Positions 1 to 9,477 of a DNA stretch of 64,000 nucleotides are shown here, in pieces (the stretch's first letter is position 1; each line of letters opens with the position of its first letter). The notes under the pieces are model-generated. The model ran no database searches. It worked only from the letters and a program-made list of their open reading frames with translations, and had not been told where the DNA came from. The position numbers and the translations under genes were made by a program. Origin of the DNA: QVMG01 sp032073245. Lineage in GTDB: Bacteria > Bacteroidota > Bacteroidia > Bacteroidales > Tannerellaceae. The DNA lies in assembly GCA_032073245.1 (NCBI GenBank), contig DAMANX010000010.1:62001-126000 (forward strand), read 5' to 3'.

Positions 1-3000
1 AAGAGAAACTAAAGCATTTATTATCCGTCAACTTCAGCTTATTGGTGGGGATGAAAGTGTAGATGCACTAGGGCGTTATTTAAATCATGAAGAATTAAGT
101 GGCCCTGCTGCCCGTGCTTTGGCAAACATCGGTACAGATAAAGCCAAGCAAGCATTACAAGCCTCTTTGATGCGTCGTATGGGTACACCAAAGACACAAC
201 AAGATGTAATTCTGGCTGTAGGTGAAGCCCGTTTACCAATAGCAGAAGACCTTTTGACCGGAATGATAGGTAGTGGAGATATAGAAATGCAACGTATTGT
301 ATTATATGCTTTGAGCCGTATTGGTACATCTGCTTCTCTGAAACCATTAGCAGAAGCTGCAGCAAAAGTTGGCTATCGTTATGAAAAGTCCCAAGCAAAT
401 GAAGCTTATATTATGCTAATCAAACATCTTGCGGAACAAGGAGATGTGAAAAATGCAGAGAAAGCAGCTAATGATTTGCTGAAACAAGCCACCAAAGCCG
501 GACAAACTCATACACGTACGGCAACATTAGAGATCCTTTTCTCATTAAACAAAGCGAATGTAACAAAACAGTTACTAACTGCTTTAAAGGATTCAAACAA
601 AGAATATCGTAATGCTGCTCTTTGGTTTGCTTCTGAATATGCAGATACCCCTATGTATGTTGAGGTCGTAAAAGCTATGGCAAAAGCAAAACCTGAAGTA
701 AAGATAGATGTATTAAACTGGATTGGCCTTGAAGCAGCATGTCCTGAAAAGAATTCAAAACTTAAAGCTTTAGATATTCGCTTCGATCTTCCGGCACGTC
801 AGGTATTATCAGATCAATTGAAAGATCAGAATCTGGAAGTAAAGCAAGCAGCTGTGAATGCATTAACACGAATTGGTGATACTGCATCTATTCCTGTTTT
901 GGCAGGACTATTGACGAATGCAGATAAAAAAGTGGTACTTATTGCTCAAAATGCATTGGCAGCTTTCCCTGGTGATATTGATCAAGCTGTTGCACGTAGT
1001 ATATCTCAGGCAACAGATGATGGTAAGATCGCCGCGCTTCAATTATTAGCTCTGCGTAAAGCTGATGGCAATATGAATACTGTATTAGACCAGACTAAAT
1101 CAGGATCAGCCGAAGTGAAAGCAGCTGCTTATAAAGCATTAAAAGATGTTGTTTCTGAAAGGGACTTTACGATGGTTGCTGGTTTATTGGAATCAGCTGA
1201 TGCCTCTGCTGTAGAACCGCTTCAACAGGCAGTTATTTCAACACTGGCTTCTCAAGCGGCTGCGACACGCGTTAACACGCTTAATCGTCGTATGATTCAG
1301 GCGGGAGAAAGCAAAAAACATCTTTATTATACAGCATTAGCTACTACAGGTGAACCACAAGCATTAGAAGCAATTGTTTCCGGATTTAAAAAAGGAGAAG
1401 GAGCTGCTAAAGATGCAGCCTTTGAGGCATTGTTACAATGGAAAGGTCCGGAAGCTGCAGATGAACTATATGTTGTAGCTGCTGATCCTGCAGCAACTTA
1501 TTATTTTGACAGAGCATTAACAGCGTATATTCGTTTGGTTTCTAATCCAGCAATCACCGGTGAAAACCGTGTGTTGAGTTTACGTAAAGCTATGGCTATT
1601 GCCAAAACAAATGAACAAAAGAATAGTATTTTACGCCAGATCCAACGTACAGGAACATTCCAGGGAATGATCTTTGCCGGACAATTCCTGGATGAAAAAC
1701 CATTGCAGGAAGCAGCGGCGCAAGCTGTGATGAATATTGCAAATGGCAATACTTCTTTTACCGGACAGAAAGTAAGAGATCTGCTGAACAAAGTAATGCA
1801 GGTATTGAACAATCCGGATGCAGATTATCAACGTCAGGCTATACGTAAGCATTTGGATGAAATGCCAAATGAAGAAGGTTATGTTTCTTTATTTAATGGA
1901 AAAGACTTGACCGGATGGAAAGGCCTAGTCGGTAATCCTATCACCCGTGCAAAAATGACTCCTGCGCAATTGGCTAAAGCTCAAGAAAAGTCAGATGAGC
2001 AAATGCGCAATGATTGGAAAGTTGAAAATGGTTTATTGGTATTCGATGGAACAGGTTATGATAACCTTTGTACTGAAAAGCAATATGGTGATTTTGAAAT
2101 GTATGTTGACTGGATGCTTGATCCTGCAGGTCCTGAAGCTGATGCCGGTATATACCTCCGCGGAACTCCACAGGTACAGATTTGGGATACGGCTCGTGTA
2201 AATGTTGGAGCTCAGGTTGGTTCTGGTGGATTATATAATAATCGGACACATGAAAGTAAACCATTGAAAGTTGCAGATAATAAAATGGGAGAATGGAATT
2301 CATTCTATATTAAGATGGTTGGTGACCGTGTTACTGTTTATCTGAACGGTGAACTTGTAACGGATGATGTGATCCTTGAAAACTATTGGGATCGTAAACA
2401 ACCAATCTTCCCGATCGAACAACTGGAGCTACAAGCTCATGGTAGCAAGGTTTATTACCGTGATATTTATGTAAAAGAATTACCTCGTAAAGAAGCATTT
2501 CAGCTTTCTGCAGAAGAGAAGAAAGAAGGATATAATATCCTTTTTGACGGAACTAATATGCATGCATGGACGGGTAATACTGTAGACTATACTACACAAG
2601 ATGGTACAATTTCATTAGTTCCGAGTAAAGGTTCCGGTGGTAATCTATATACGAAAGATGAATATGGAAACTTTATTATCCGTTTTGATTTTCAGTTGAC
2701 ACCTGCTGCTAATAATGGTTTAGGTATTCGTACCCCAATGGAAGGCGACGCTGCTTATGTTGGTATGGAATTACAGATTTTGGATAGTGAACATCCGGTT
2801 TATAAAGATTTGGAGATATATCAGTATCATGGTTCTGTTTATGGCATCATTCCTGCTGAACGTGGTTATTTGAAACCAACTGGCGAATGGAATACACAAG
2901 AAGTGATCGCTAACGGTGACAATATCAAAATTACATTAAACGGCCATGTTATCCTTGATGGTAACATCCGCGAAGCAACCAAGAACGGAACAATGGATAA

Positions 3001-3103
3001 GAAAGAACATCCCGGACTTTTCAATAAGAAAGGCCATATCGCTTTCTTAGGACATGGTTCTCCTGTTAAATTCAGGAATATTAGAATTAAGGAGTTGAAG
3101 TAA
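1..3103 (+). CDS. HEAT-repeat protein with two C-terminal DUF1080 domains (5' end outside window)
   Basis: The reading frame is open from base 2, so the true start lies upstream and only the last ~1034 codons are present; a TTG near base 119 is internal. The first ~600 residues are alanine-rich paired helices of HEAT/Armadillo type (repeated A-L-x-x-I-G and L-K-D elements). Two beta-sandwich DUF1080 domains (3-keto-disaccharide hydrolase family, concanavalin-like fold) follow. The first, at about 1880-2490, opens with LFNGKDLTGWKG; the second, at about 2530-3100, opens with ILFDGTNMHAWTG. Both contain the family's GEWN segment. DUF1080 proteins are usually exported and act on glycans. The fold calls are firm; the substrate is unknown. 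A strong hairpin terminator follows the stop codon. Confidence 0.85.
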   Translation, partial: RETKAFIIRQLQLIGGDESVDALGRYLNHEELSGPAARALANIGTDKAKQALQASLMRRMGTPKTQQDVILAVGEARLPIAEDLLTGMIGSGDIEMQRIVLYALSRIGTSASLKPLAEAAAKVGYRYEKSQANEAYIMLIKHLAEQGDVKNAEKAANDLLKQATKAGQTHTRTATLEILFSLNKANVTKQLLTALKDSNKEYRNAALWFASEYADTPMYVEVVKAMAKAKPEVKIDVLNWIGLEAACPEKNSKLKALDIRFDLPARQVLSDQLKDQNLEVKQAAVNALTRIGDTASIPVLAGLLTNADKKVVLIAQNALAAFPGDIDQAVARSISQATDDGKIAALQLLALRKADGNMNTVLDQTKSGSAEVKAAAYKALKDVVSERDFTMVAGLLESADASAVEPLQQAVISTLASQAAATRVNTLNRRMIQAGESKKHLYYTALATTGEPQALEAIVSGFKKGEGAAKDAAFEALLQWKGPEAADELYVVAADPAATYYFDRALTAYIRLVSNPAITGENRVLSLRKAMAIAKTNEQKNSILRQIQRTGTFQGMIFAGQFLDEKPLQEAAAQAVMNIANGNTSFTGQKVRDLLNKVMQVLNNPDADYQRQAIRKHLDEMPNEEGYVSLFNGKDLTGWKGLVGNPITRAKMTPAQLAKAQEKSDEQMRNDWKVENGLLVFDGTGYDNLCTEKQYGDFEMYVDWMLDPAGPEADAGIYLRGTPQVQIWDTARVNVGAQVGSGGLYNNRTHESKPLKVADNKMGEWNSFYIKMVGDRVTVYLNGELVTDDVILENYWDRKQPIFPIEQLELQAHGSKVYYRDIYVKELPRKEAFQLSAEEKKEGYNILFDGTNMHAWTGNTVDYTTQDGTISLVPSKGSGGNLYTKDEYGNFIIRFDFQLTPAANNGLGIRTPMEGDAAYVGMELQILDSEHPVYKDLEIYQYHGSVYGIIPAERGYLKPTGEWNTQEVIANGDNIKITLNGHVILDGNIREATKNGTMDKKEHPGLFNKKGHIAFLGHGSPVKFRNIRIKELK

Positions 3104-3128
3104 TAAATCTTTATAGATTATATAAAAT

Positions 3129-3160
3129 AAAGGTCATTCTGGTTGCCAGAATGACCTTTT
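3129..3160 (+). terminator. Rho-independent-like terminator after the DUF1080 gene
   Basis: Two perfect 14-base arms (AAAGGTCATTCTGG and its complement) enclose a 3-base loop and end in a run of T. It begins about 26 bases after the stop codon. Confidence 0.85.
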
Positions 3161-3215
3161 ATTTTGAAGCCTATTATCCTTCTTCCTTATTTATAGATCA
3201 TGACTAACGATATGT

Positions 3216-3247
3216 GAGGTATAGCTTACGGCACTCGGCTATGCCTC
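3216..3247. repeat. Short imperfect hairpin in the convergent intergenic region
   Basis: Ten-base arms (GAGGTATAGC / GCTATGCCTC, one mismatch) enclose a 12-base loop. It lies between the terminators of two converging genes. It may be a REP-like remnant; I see no other function. Confidence 0.35.
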
Positions 3248-3288
3248 GCTTTTGTAGTAAAAATTAAAACTATTAGTTGATTTATAAA

Positions 3289-3316
3289 AAAGCCGCTATA
3301 GTTATGAAGCGGCTTT
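3289..3316 (-). terminator. Terminator of the alkaline phosphatase gene
   Basis: Nine-base perfect arms (AAAGCCGCT / AGCGGCTTT) enclose a 10-base loop, followed on the minus strand by a T-run. It sits about 20 bases past the stop codon. Confidence 0.8.
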
Positions 3317-3337
3317 CTTAATATTTTGAAATTTGAT

Positions 3338-5038
3338 TTATTTCAAATAGTCTACCAAACTTTCCGGCAAATAGAATGTGTCATTTGCATCTACATATAC
3401 AATTACCGAGTTGAGGAGAATTTCTTGTTCTCCTTTACGTCCGGCTTTCACAATATTGGTGTATGGGCTGATTGTTAGTTGTTTCTTGCGATCCTTTTTG
3501 TTTTTTACAATCAGGGTAGGAGAGCCTTTCTCTTCTTTTGAAGGAATCATTTCGCATGTGTAATCTTTGAATACATCTGTATGACGCGCAAAAACCTGAT
3601 TTGAAAGATCTTCAAGTGAAGTTGACAGGCCAGCAGCAGCACACAGATATTCATTTAATTCAACATTTGTACGTCTTCCCATAGGAGGTGTTCCTTTAGG
3701 ATGATATGAAGCGATAAATACTTCTTCACCGGTATGTCCACCTGTTGTGAAACCGAAACATGTTTTTGAAGTAAGCAGTTTAGACATAAAAGAAGTAAGA
3801 GAGCCGCTATAAAGGGATGCTTCCAATCCTTCGGAAGAACGTTCCTCTGCCGGTATCGGGCTGTTTTTGTAGTCTTTTATATGGGTTAAGACGTTTAATT
3901 CATCTTCGGAAAGCTCAAAACCTGCATACGTACGGAAAATATTCTGTACTTCAGAATAAGGTTCGCTATTGATTTTTTTTGCAAAACCTTCTGCAGTAAG
4001 CTTGTATTGAGCAAATTGGTGGAAAAGTTGGTCTTTGGTCAGTTTGTCATAACCGGTACATGCATATTTACCTAAACTGAATCCGCTATTACCATGGTCA
4101 GGAACGATGACGACTACTGTTTCTCCATCTTTCTTTGCGAACTCTAAGGCAGCTCCACATGCTTTATCAAAAGCCAGGAAGTCTGTACACATTCCAACAG
4201 GGTCGTTAGCGTGTGCGGCCCAGTCCACTTTACTACCTTCTACCATCAGGAAGAAACCATTTTCATTACGGGATAGTTTGTCGATCGCTTTACGGGTCAT
4301 TTCTTCAATAGAAGGTTGTTCGTTGGGATTACGGTCGATGTCATAAGCCATTTCGCGGTCACCGTATAAAGCCCACATTTTATCATTATTATCTGCACGC
4401 ATACCTTGCAGGTTGTTTCTATATACATTGTAGCCATTACCCGTAAGATAGTTTTCCATCTCTTCATTCAGGATAGAAACTCCACCACCAATCACCACAT
4501 CCAGGTTGTTATGAACCATTTGAGGCGCAATCCAATGGTAGTTTCCACGCTTATAGCTGTGCGCTGAACAGTCGGCTGGAGTTGCATGAGGAAACTCACA
4601 GGTGAATACAAGTCCTGTTGCTTTGTTTTGTGTCATTTTCATGGCTTCTAGGACGGTTACAAGCGGTTGGTATGCGCGGTTAGGATCCATAGGGAAGATA
4701 TCATTGTCTCCGTCTGGTACAGGATAAGTGGATACGTGACCTGTTCGACTGGGAACTCCTGTCATATAGCAAGATGTAGTAGGAGCAGAGTCACCGATAG
4801 GTGCATTTGAAGAGAATGTAGTAACTGTGCCACAGAGATACGGGTCAATATTCAAGTTTGGCATATCAGGATTAGTATACCATTGTAACCAACGAGATAC
4901 AGAAACAACAGGGAGTGAACAACCATCGGGTATCATCACAATAACATTCTTAACCGGTTTTACATCTTCCGGTTTTGTTGCATGTAATGGCAGGATAATA
5001 ATTGCCAATAACAGTAAAAAAGATACAGTTTTTTTCAT
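3338..5038 (-). CDS. Alkaline phosphatase family protein, exported
   Basis: This 566-residue protein has an N-terminal signal peptide (MKKTVSFLLLLAIIILPLHA). It carries the landmarks of the alkaline phosphatase superfamily (PF00245 type): MIPDG near the N-terminus (metal ligand Asp), GDSAPTTSCYMTG with the nucleophilic serine, VDWAAHANDP, VPDHGNSG, and TGGHTGEEV with the late metal-binding histidine. The family hydrolyses phosphomonoesters with two zinc ions and one magnesium ion. The product should be periplasmic or on the cell surface. Length and motif order are normal, and the ATG is directly followed by the signal peptide. The M24 peptidase gene lies 79 bases upstream on the same strand, so they may be co-transcribed. 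Confidence 0.92.
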   Translation of the reverse strand: MKKTVSFLLLLAIIILPLHATKPEDVKPVKNVIVMIPDGCSLPVVSVSRWLQWYTNPDMPNLNIDPYLCGTVTTFSSNAPIGDSAPTTSCYMTGVPSRTGHVSTYPVPDGDNDIFPMDPNRAYQPLVTVLEAMKMTQNKATGLVFTCEFPHATPADCSAHSYKRGNYHWIAPQMVHNNLDVVIGGGVSILNEEMENYLTGNGYNVYRNNLQGMRADNNDKMWALYGDREMAYDIDRNPNEQPSIEEMTRKAIDKLSRNENGFFLMVEGSKVDWAAHANDPVGMCTDFLAFDKACGAALEFAKKDGETVVVIVPDHGNSGFSLGKYACTGYDKLTKDQLFHQFAQYKLTAEGFAKKINSEPYSEVQNIFRTYAGFELSEDELNVLTHIKDYKNSPIPAEERSSEGLEASLYSGSLTSFMSKLLTSKTCFGFTTGGHTGEEVFIASYHPKGTPPMGRRTNVELNEYLCAAAGLSTSLEDLSNQVFARHTDVFKDYTCEMIPSKEEKGSPTLIVKNKKDRKKQLTISPYTNIVKAGRKGEQEILLNSVIVYVDANDTFYLPESLVDYLK

Positions 5039-5117
5039 GATATATTTATAATTAGGACTTAATAATATACTACATAGACAAATAAAAAAGTATTACCGGG
5101 TAGTCTTTCAATAAAGT

Positions 5118-6293
5118 TTAATCAAGTCGGATTATTTCTTCTTCAAAAAGAGTCAGTTTTTCTAATCCTGTTTCAGTAACTAAAAAACTGTTTTCAATTC
5201 CAACAGCACCCACCCCAGGTATAACAAATTTGGGTTCCAGGGCAAACACCATATTTGTCTCAAGAATCTCTTTAGAGCGAGGTGTTAATACTGGTAGTTC
5301 ATTGATCTGAATACCGATACCATGTCCCACGAACTTTGCTTGTTGTTTTGTGCCCATAAAGTTAGCGGCTAATCCTTCTTTCTGCGCAATATCCAAAGAT
5401 ATATTATATAAATCAGCGCAAGGCTTACCTGGTCGTGCAGCTTCCTCTACAGCTTGCTGAATATTAATCGATACCTGGTGAGCGCGGTATGCAGCATCTG
5501 TAAGCTTACCTACAGAGAATACACGCGTCATATCCGTCATATAAGGTGTATAGTTTCCTGCCATATCAACCATAATAGCAGTGCCTTCTTTTAAAAGTGT
5601 ACCGTTAGCACCTATCGGTAGAGATGCGTCACATCCACCTCCTCCAAGAGCAAAATCGAAAGGAGAGGGTTCTTCCGCATTCTCTCCGGCTAATATACTA
5701 CCCATATAGATATCCATATTAGCTCCGAAAGTGCGAAATAGACCCATAGATCCGTTTTTGCGCATCCTTTTTTCAATCTCATATTGAAATTCAAGATCAG
5801 TCATGCCTTGATGGTAACAATCGTGTATTTCTGAATAGGTAAGTGCATGTTGTTTCGCAGAAATGCGGAATTGTTCAATCTCCCATGGTGTTTTTATGCA
5901 TCGTACCGCACGCATCAAGGATGTAGCATTCCCAACTGTCTTAGGTTGAAAGATGTTTTGTAAACGTATATAGTTGTTATAGGTAAGTTCATCGGCTTCA
6001 AGGAGAAGTTTTTCCGGCATAGGAATACCAAATTCGGCAAAAAGTTCCGGAATCTGTTCGGGCTTACGTATATATTTCACTCTATTTCCATCGAGACCAT
6101 TAGGACGTATAATGAAAAAATATGGACTTCCTTCCACTGGAATATAAAAATATCCGTTATAGATTTTTCCAGTAGTATAATAAAGATTTACATCTACATT
6201 TAACAGACATCCGTCTGCATTTACCTGCGCCATGGCTTTTTGTATACGATCCCATTTGATTTGGAGATCAGCAGCCAATTTCGTATTAATCAT
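5118..6293 (-). CDS. M24 family metallopeptidase (Xaa-Pro peptidase/creatinase-like)
   Basis: A creatinase-type N-terminal domain is followed by a pita-bread catalytic domain. The five metal-ligand positions are visible: Asp in VDMAG, Asp in MTDMTRVF, His in VGHGIGIQINE, Glu in FALEPKF and Glu in VGIENSF. That ligand set indicates an active di-metal aminopeptidase/prolidase-like enzyme. There is no signal peptide, so it should be cytoplasmic and may recycle proline-containing peptides. I place the start at the ATG at 6293 (MINTKLAADL); a longer reading would need a TTG 11 codons upstream without any ribosome site. The resulting ~391 residues suit the family. The exact substrate cannot be read from sequence. 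Confidence 0.88.
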   Translation of the reverse strand: MINTKLAADLQIKWDRIQKAMAQVNADGCLLNVDVNLYYTTGKIYNGYFYIPVEGSPYFFIIRPNGLDGNRVKYIRKPEQIPELFAEFGIPMPEKLLLEADELTYNNYIRLQNIFQPKTVGNATSLMRAVRCIKTPWEIEQFRISAKQHALTYSEIHDCYHQGMTDLEFQYEIEKRMRKNGSMGLFRTFGANMDIYMGSILAGENAEEPSPFDFALGGGGCDASLPIGANGTLLKEGTAIMVDMAGNYTPYMTDMTRVFSVGKLTDAAYRAHQVSINIQQAVEEAARPGKPCADLYNISLDIAQKEGLAANFMGTKQQAKFVGHGIGIQINELPVLTPRSKEILETNMVFALEPKFVIPGVGAVGIENSFLVTETGLEKLTLFEEEIIRLD

Positions 6294-6377
6294 TCTCTGA
6301 ATTACTCTTTGGTTACAAGTCACCAAAGGTATTAAATATTTATGGGTGAAGGACCTTCGAAATATTAATTAATTTAA

Positions 6378-6413
6378 ATACCTCTCCTTTCCTTATAGAG
6401 AAAGGAGAGGTAT
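6378..6413 (-). terminator. Hairpin terminator at the end of the fimbrial operon
   Basis: Perfect 14-base arms (ATACCTCTCCTTTC and its complement) enclose an 8-base loop, 17 bases beyond the last fimbrial stop codon. The T-run after the stem is weak on the minus strand, so termination strength is uncertain. Confidence 0.6.
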
Positions 6414-6430
6414 AAATGTATGGATAAAGG

Positions 6431-7783
6431 TTAAATGCCAGTCTGTGATATGATTAAGGGTTGTAAGATGGATTTTTCGACTTTGTTCCGAACATAGATT
6501 ATACCTTTACGTGCCTCACTTCCATTTGCTCCTATAGTTAATGTAAATTCACTTCCGACTTCAGTGGCAGGGATGCTACCATCATTGGACGTAATCCAAT
6601 TTTCATTTCCATTCAGGTCGACATACCATTTACTTGTTGCAATTACTCTCAGGTCGATAGTACCGCCGCTGGCGTCGGGGGTAAGAGTGTTGTTGGGGAT
6701 GTCTTGTCCCTGGTCATCGACTACTTTGATAGTGCCGACGTTAATGTCTTGCGGGATGTCTTCGCCGGGTTTCCAGTCTTCTACTTCGAGAGTTACTTCG
6801 AGGTCGGCCATTCCGAGGTTTTCAACCAGTACGGTGTAGCGGCGGTTGGCCAGTATCTGTACGTTGATTGGCGTATCGGGGTCGGCATCGTCGTAGGTGA
6901 CGAATTTGACGGGATATATCTGTGTAACACCTTTGTTGGTTTCTCCGAGCAGGGAGAGTGTGGTGGTACTGAGGCTTCCGTCGTCGTTCATGGTGGGGTA
7001 GATGTAGAATACGCTTCCGGTTGTTCCTTTATTCGGATCGTCGGGTGCTGCGGAAATCTGTGTGAAATCTATCTCGCTCATGTTCACAGGTAAATCCTGC
7101 AAGGCATCGGTTGCGGCATCGAATACGTGTGCCGTAGAGTTGGTGCTGAAGATAAGGATTTTTTTAATGCTGAAACTGGATTTTCCGGCATCGTTGACGA
7201 AGTCGAACCGTGCTACGCGGCGTGCCAGGGTGATTTCTTTGCTGGTTTCGGTAGCGAGGTCGATTGCTTGATAGTCGGTCATCAATAGGGGTGTTGCCAG
7301 GTGTTTGTCGGTTGTGACGGGGTCGACCAAGCTGTTGCGAAATTCTGACAGTAGTGTTTCTCCTTCTTTCACTTTGTTGAGTGAGATGAGGTTGCGTCCG
7401 TTGGCTACGAAAAAGAATCCTTTGCTGGCGGTGCTGGCGGGTATCTTGAGCGTTGCCGTTTTGTCGTCTCCGCTGCTTCCGACAGTGAATTCATAGTCGT
7501 CGTCGTTGGCCACACCGCTGTGGTAGATGCGTTCGAGCCGGGAGTTGTCGACTGTCCCGTCGAAGAGGTAGATGTCCATTGTGGAGAGTTCGCTTTCTCC
7601 GGGATTTGCTGCTACGTCGGCTTTTGTGATGTAGGGCACTGAGCCTCCTTTGGCGAGTCCGGGGAATACGAAGGTTACGGCTCTTTCTTCTCCGGTTTCG
7701 CGGCGTTCGTCGTCGTCATTGCTACAGGTGGCGAATAGGGTTACTATTCCTGTGAGCATCATTAAAATCAATACTTTTTTCAT
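6431..7783 (-). CDS. Fimbrillin-like lipoprotein with C-terminal BACON-type domain
   Basis: This 450-residue protein has a lipoprotein signal ending in LFATC followed by Ser/Asp-rich residues. A TKAD motif comes soon after. The main body matches the Mfa1/FimA-like fimbrial fold (LSTMDIYLFDG, FFVANGRNL, LATPLLMTDY, ITLARRVARFDF, NRRYTVLVEN, VEVEDWKPG-type segments). The last ~95 residues form a separate BACON-like beta-sandwich (GGTIDLRVIATSKWYVDLN, NWITS, RKGIIYVRN). BACON domains are thought to bind carbohydrate or mucin. It is the last gene of the fimbrial operon, 41 bases after the anchor gene. It is probably a structural or adhesive subunit; whether it is the main shaft protein is unclear. 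Confidence 0.78.
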   Translation of the reverse strand: MKKVLILMMLTGIVTLFATCSNDDDERRETGEERAVTFVFPGLAKGGSVPYITKADVAANPGESELSTMDIYLFDGTVDNSRLERIYHSGVANDDDYEFTVGSSGDDKTATLKIPASTASKGFFFVANGRNLISLNKVKEGETLLSEFRNSLVDPVTTDKHLATPLLMTDYQAIDLATETSKEITLARRVARFDFVNDAGKSSFSIKKILIFSTNSTAHVFDAATDALQDLPVNMSEIDFTQISAAPDDPNKGTTGSVFYIYPTMNDDGSLSTTTLSLLGETNKGVTQIYPVKFVTYDDADPDTPINVQILANRRYTVLVENLGMADLEVTLEVEDWKPGEDIPQDINVGTIKVVDDQGQDIPNNTLTPDASGGTIDLRVIATSKWYVDLNGNENWITSNDGSIPATEVGSEFTLTIGANGSEARKGIIYVRNKVEKSILQPLIISQTGI

Positions 7784-7824
7784 GTCTTTATTTTTTTATT
7801 AACGTTAGTAATTGATGTTGTTAT

Positions 7825-8868
7825 TTATAAATCTCCTCCGATTACACCACCGTTTTCCCAATCGGATTGTATGGCGGGGTATACGAGTATCTGGTCTGTT
7901 TGTACTTCCACTACAATGTGGAATTCCTGACGTAGATTTCTGTCGCGGTCAATATTCATGGTCTGAAAATATTTTTGGAGATCTATTTCCTTTGTTAGCT
8001 GTTCTTCTGCGGCATAGACGGAGAAGAGTATTTGAGAGTTGTTGCGGTAGCGGTGGGTGATGATTTGTCCTTTGAGGGTGCGGGTGATGTCCATCCGTGC
8101 TTCCGCCTGGTGTCGTTGCAATTCTTTACTTTCCTCTATGGTTGGTATGTAGTATATGGCGTTCCGGTTGCTTACGGGGTAGTCGGTCACGGGTATTTTG
8201 ACGGGGCCGTTTATGCTGCTTCCGTAGGCGGGGTCCATATGGTATACTCCGGGTACTTCCCTGAGTTGCAGGCGGAAGTTCCGGGTGTTAGGGGGTGTAT
8301 TGGCTTTCCATTTTACGGTTATGTCCAACAGGCAGTGTGCGTGTGTCATTCCCATGCGTATGCGGCTTATGCTTTTATCCTGTACGGTGAAGGCGGAGAA
8401 GGCATAATAAATCCGTCCTATGTTTTGCCGGATTTCGCCGGGTTGGGGCGTTTCGTTTGCTGCGTTGTCGGGTATGCCGAGGCGGATTACCATTGTTTCT
8501 TTTGTTGTTTGTCCTATCGTCGGGTTGAATTCGGGGGTATTGCCGGAAAGGTTGCCCCATGCCACTGCGGTGTAGCGTCCCGGCGGGAGTGTCATTTCGG
8601 AGTAGTATTTTCCGCGTTCCGATGTTCCGGGCAGTTTCTGAATGGCATAGAGGATGTTATCTTCGTCGAAGATATATTCTATGATATCGTATATATAGTT
8701 GTTTATCATATTCTGCTGTTTTGTTCCTTCCTGTGAATACCAATATTCAAGTTGTACATTGTAGGGGCAAGTCATTAACTCATCATCCATAGAGCAGGAC
8801 ACCACCAAGAGTATAGCGGATACTAACAGGCTGTCACATAGCCTCTTTATGTGTGTGCATTGCTTCAT
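7825..8868 (-). CDS. FimB/Mfa2-family fimbrial anchor lipoprotein
   Basis: The 347-residue product has a lipobox at VVSCSMDDE (Cys25) and the typical FimB/Mfa2 layout (PF08842). That layout includes an early LEYWYSQ-type strand, an IFDEDN segment, LPPGRYTAVAWGNLSG, and a late VEVQTDQILVYPAIQSDWENGG strand. In Porphyromonas, FimB and Mfa2 anchor the fimbria in the outer membrane and set its length. The gene sits between DUF3575 and the BACON-tailed fimbrillin with short spacers (19 and 41 bases), consistent with one operon. GC is visibly higher than in the housekeeping genes of the window. Confidence 0.85.
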   Translation of the reverse strand: MKQCTHIKRLCDSLLVSAILLVVSCSMDDELMTCPYNVQLEYWYSQEGTKQQNMINNYIYDIIEYIFDEDNILYAIQKLPGTSERGKYYSEMTLPPGRYTAVAWGNLSGNTPEFNPTIGQTTKETMVIRLGIPDNAANETPQPGEIRQNIGRIYYAFSAFTVQDKSISRIRMGMTHAHCLLDITVKWKANTPPNTRNFRLQLREVPGVYHMDPAYGSSINGPVKIPVTDYPVSNRNAIYYIPTIEESKELQRHQAEARMDITRTLKGQIITHRYRNNSQILFSVYAAEEQLTKEIDLQKYFQTMNIDRDRNLRQEFHIVVEVQTDQILVYPAIQSDWENGGVIGGDL

Positions 8869-8887
8869 ATCAGACGGGTTCTGGTCT

Positions 8888-9463
8888 CTAACTGATGAAG
8901 AAAATGATTGCTATTGCTGCTTTTGTTATTCCGAAATAGTGTTTTGTTTTATGATTTAACTTGTCTTCGCATTCGATGCAAAGGTATTTGTCGTAGTCGC
9001 GGTACAGGTAGCCTGCGCCGATGCTGAATTCGAGGTTCCAGCGGCCGGAGATTTTCATCTGGTAGCCGTAGGTTATTCCACCGCCGTAGTCGTTGCCTTT
9101 ATAGATGTGTTCTTCGAGCGGGGGTATGAACTTGACTCTGCCGATGTTGTATCGGGAGTAGACGGCGTGTATCCCGAGGAAGTGGCGGCTGAAGGGCCGG
9201 TCGAACCAGTAGCGGGCTTCGGGTAAAACCTGGTAGTGCCGGAGGCTCATATAGTCGGGCAGGAAGGTCCAGGGGTTGTAGCCGCCGGATAGCTCGAGGG
9301 TTACCCGGTTGCTGACGGCCCATTCCACTCCGATGTTGGGGGTAGTGGTGAGCCAGTAGGGGAGGTTGGTTTTCAGTGCAAACTGTTGGGCTTGCACTGT
9401 AATTGTTGCTATCAGCATGAGGGATAGCATCCATCCTTTTATATTTGGTCCGGCGGTGTTCAT
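8888..9463 (-). CDS. DUF3575 domain protein of the fimbrial operon
   Basis: This ~191-residue protein has a signal peptide ending near ITVQAQQ. An outer-membrane-like beta-rich domain follows, with the DUF3575 opening FALKTNLPYWLTTTPNIGVEW and later LELSGGYNPW, LPEARYW and GIHAVYSRYNIG. DUF3575 genes regularly accompany FimB/Mfa2 fimbrial genes in Bacteroidales. The role is unproven but an outer-membrane assembly or secretion aid is plausible. The start is the ATG at 9463, 14 bases past the upstream stop; a longer in-frame reading would overlap that gene. The C-terminus ends hydrophobically (AAIAIIFFIS). Confidence 0.8.
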   Translation of the reverse strand: MNTAGPNIKGWMLSLMLIATITVQAQQFALKTNLPYWLTTTPNIGVEWAVSNRVTLELSGGYNPWTFLPDYMSLRHYQVLPEARYWFDRPFSRHFLGIHAVYSRYNIGRVKFIPPLEEHIYKGNDYGGGITYGYQMKISGRWNLEFSIGAGYLYRDYDKYLCIECEDKLNHKTKHYFGITKAAIAIIFFIS

Positions 9464-9477
9464 CGTGTGCCTGGGGT

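Noticed and set aside
1501..1812. Minus-strand frames within the first gene
   Set aside because: They are shadows of the HEAT/DUF1080 gene and lack start context or family features.
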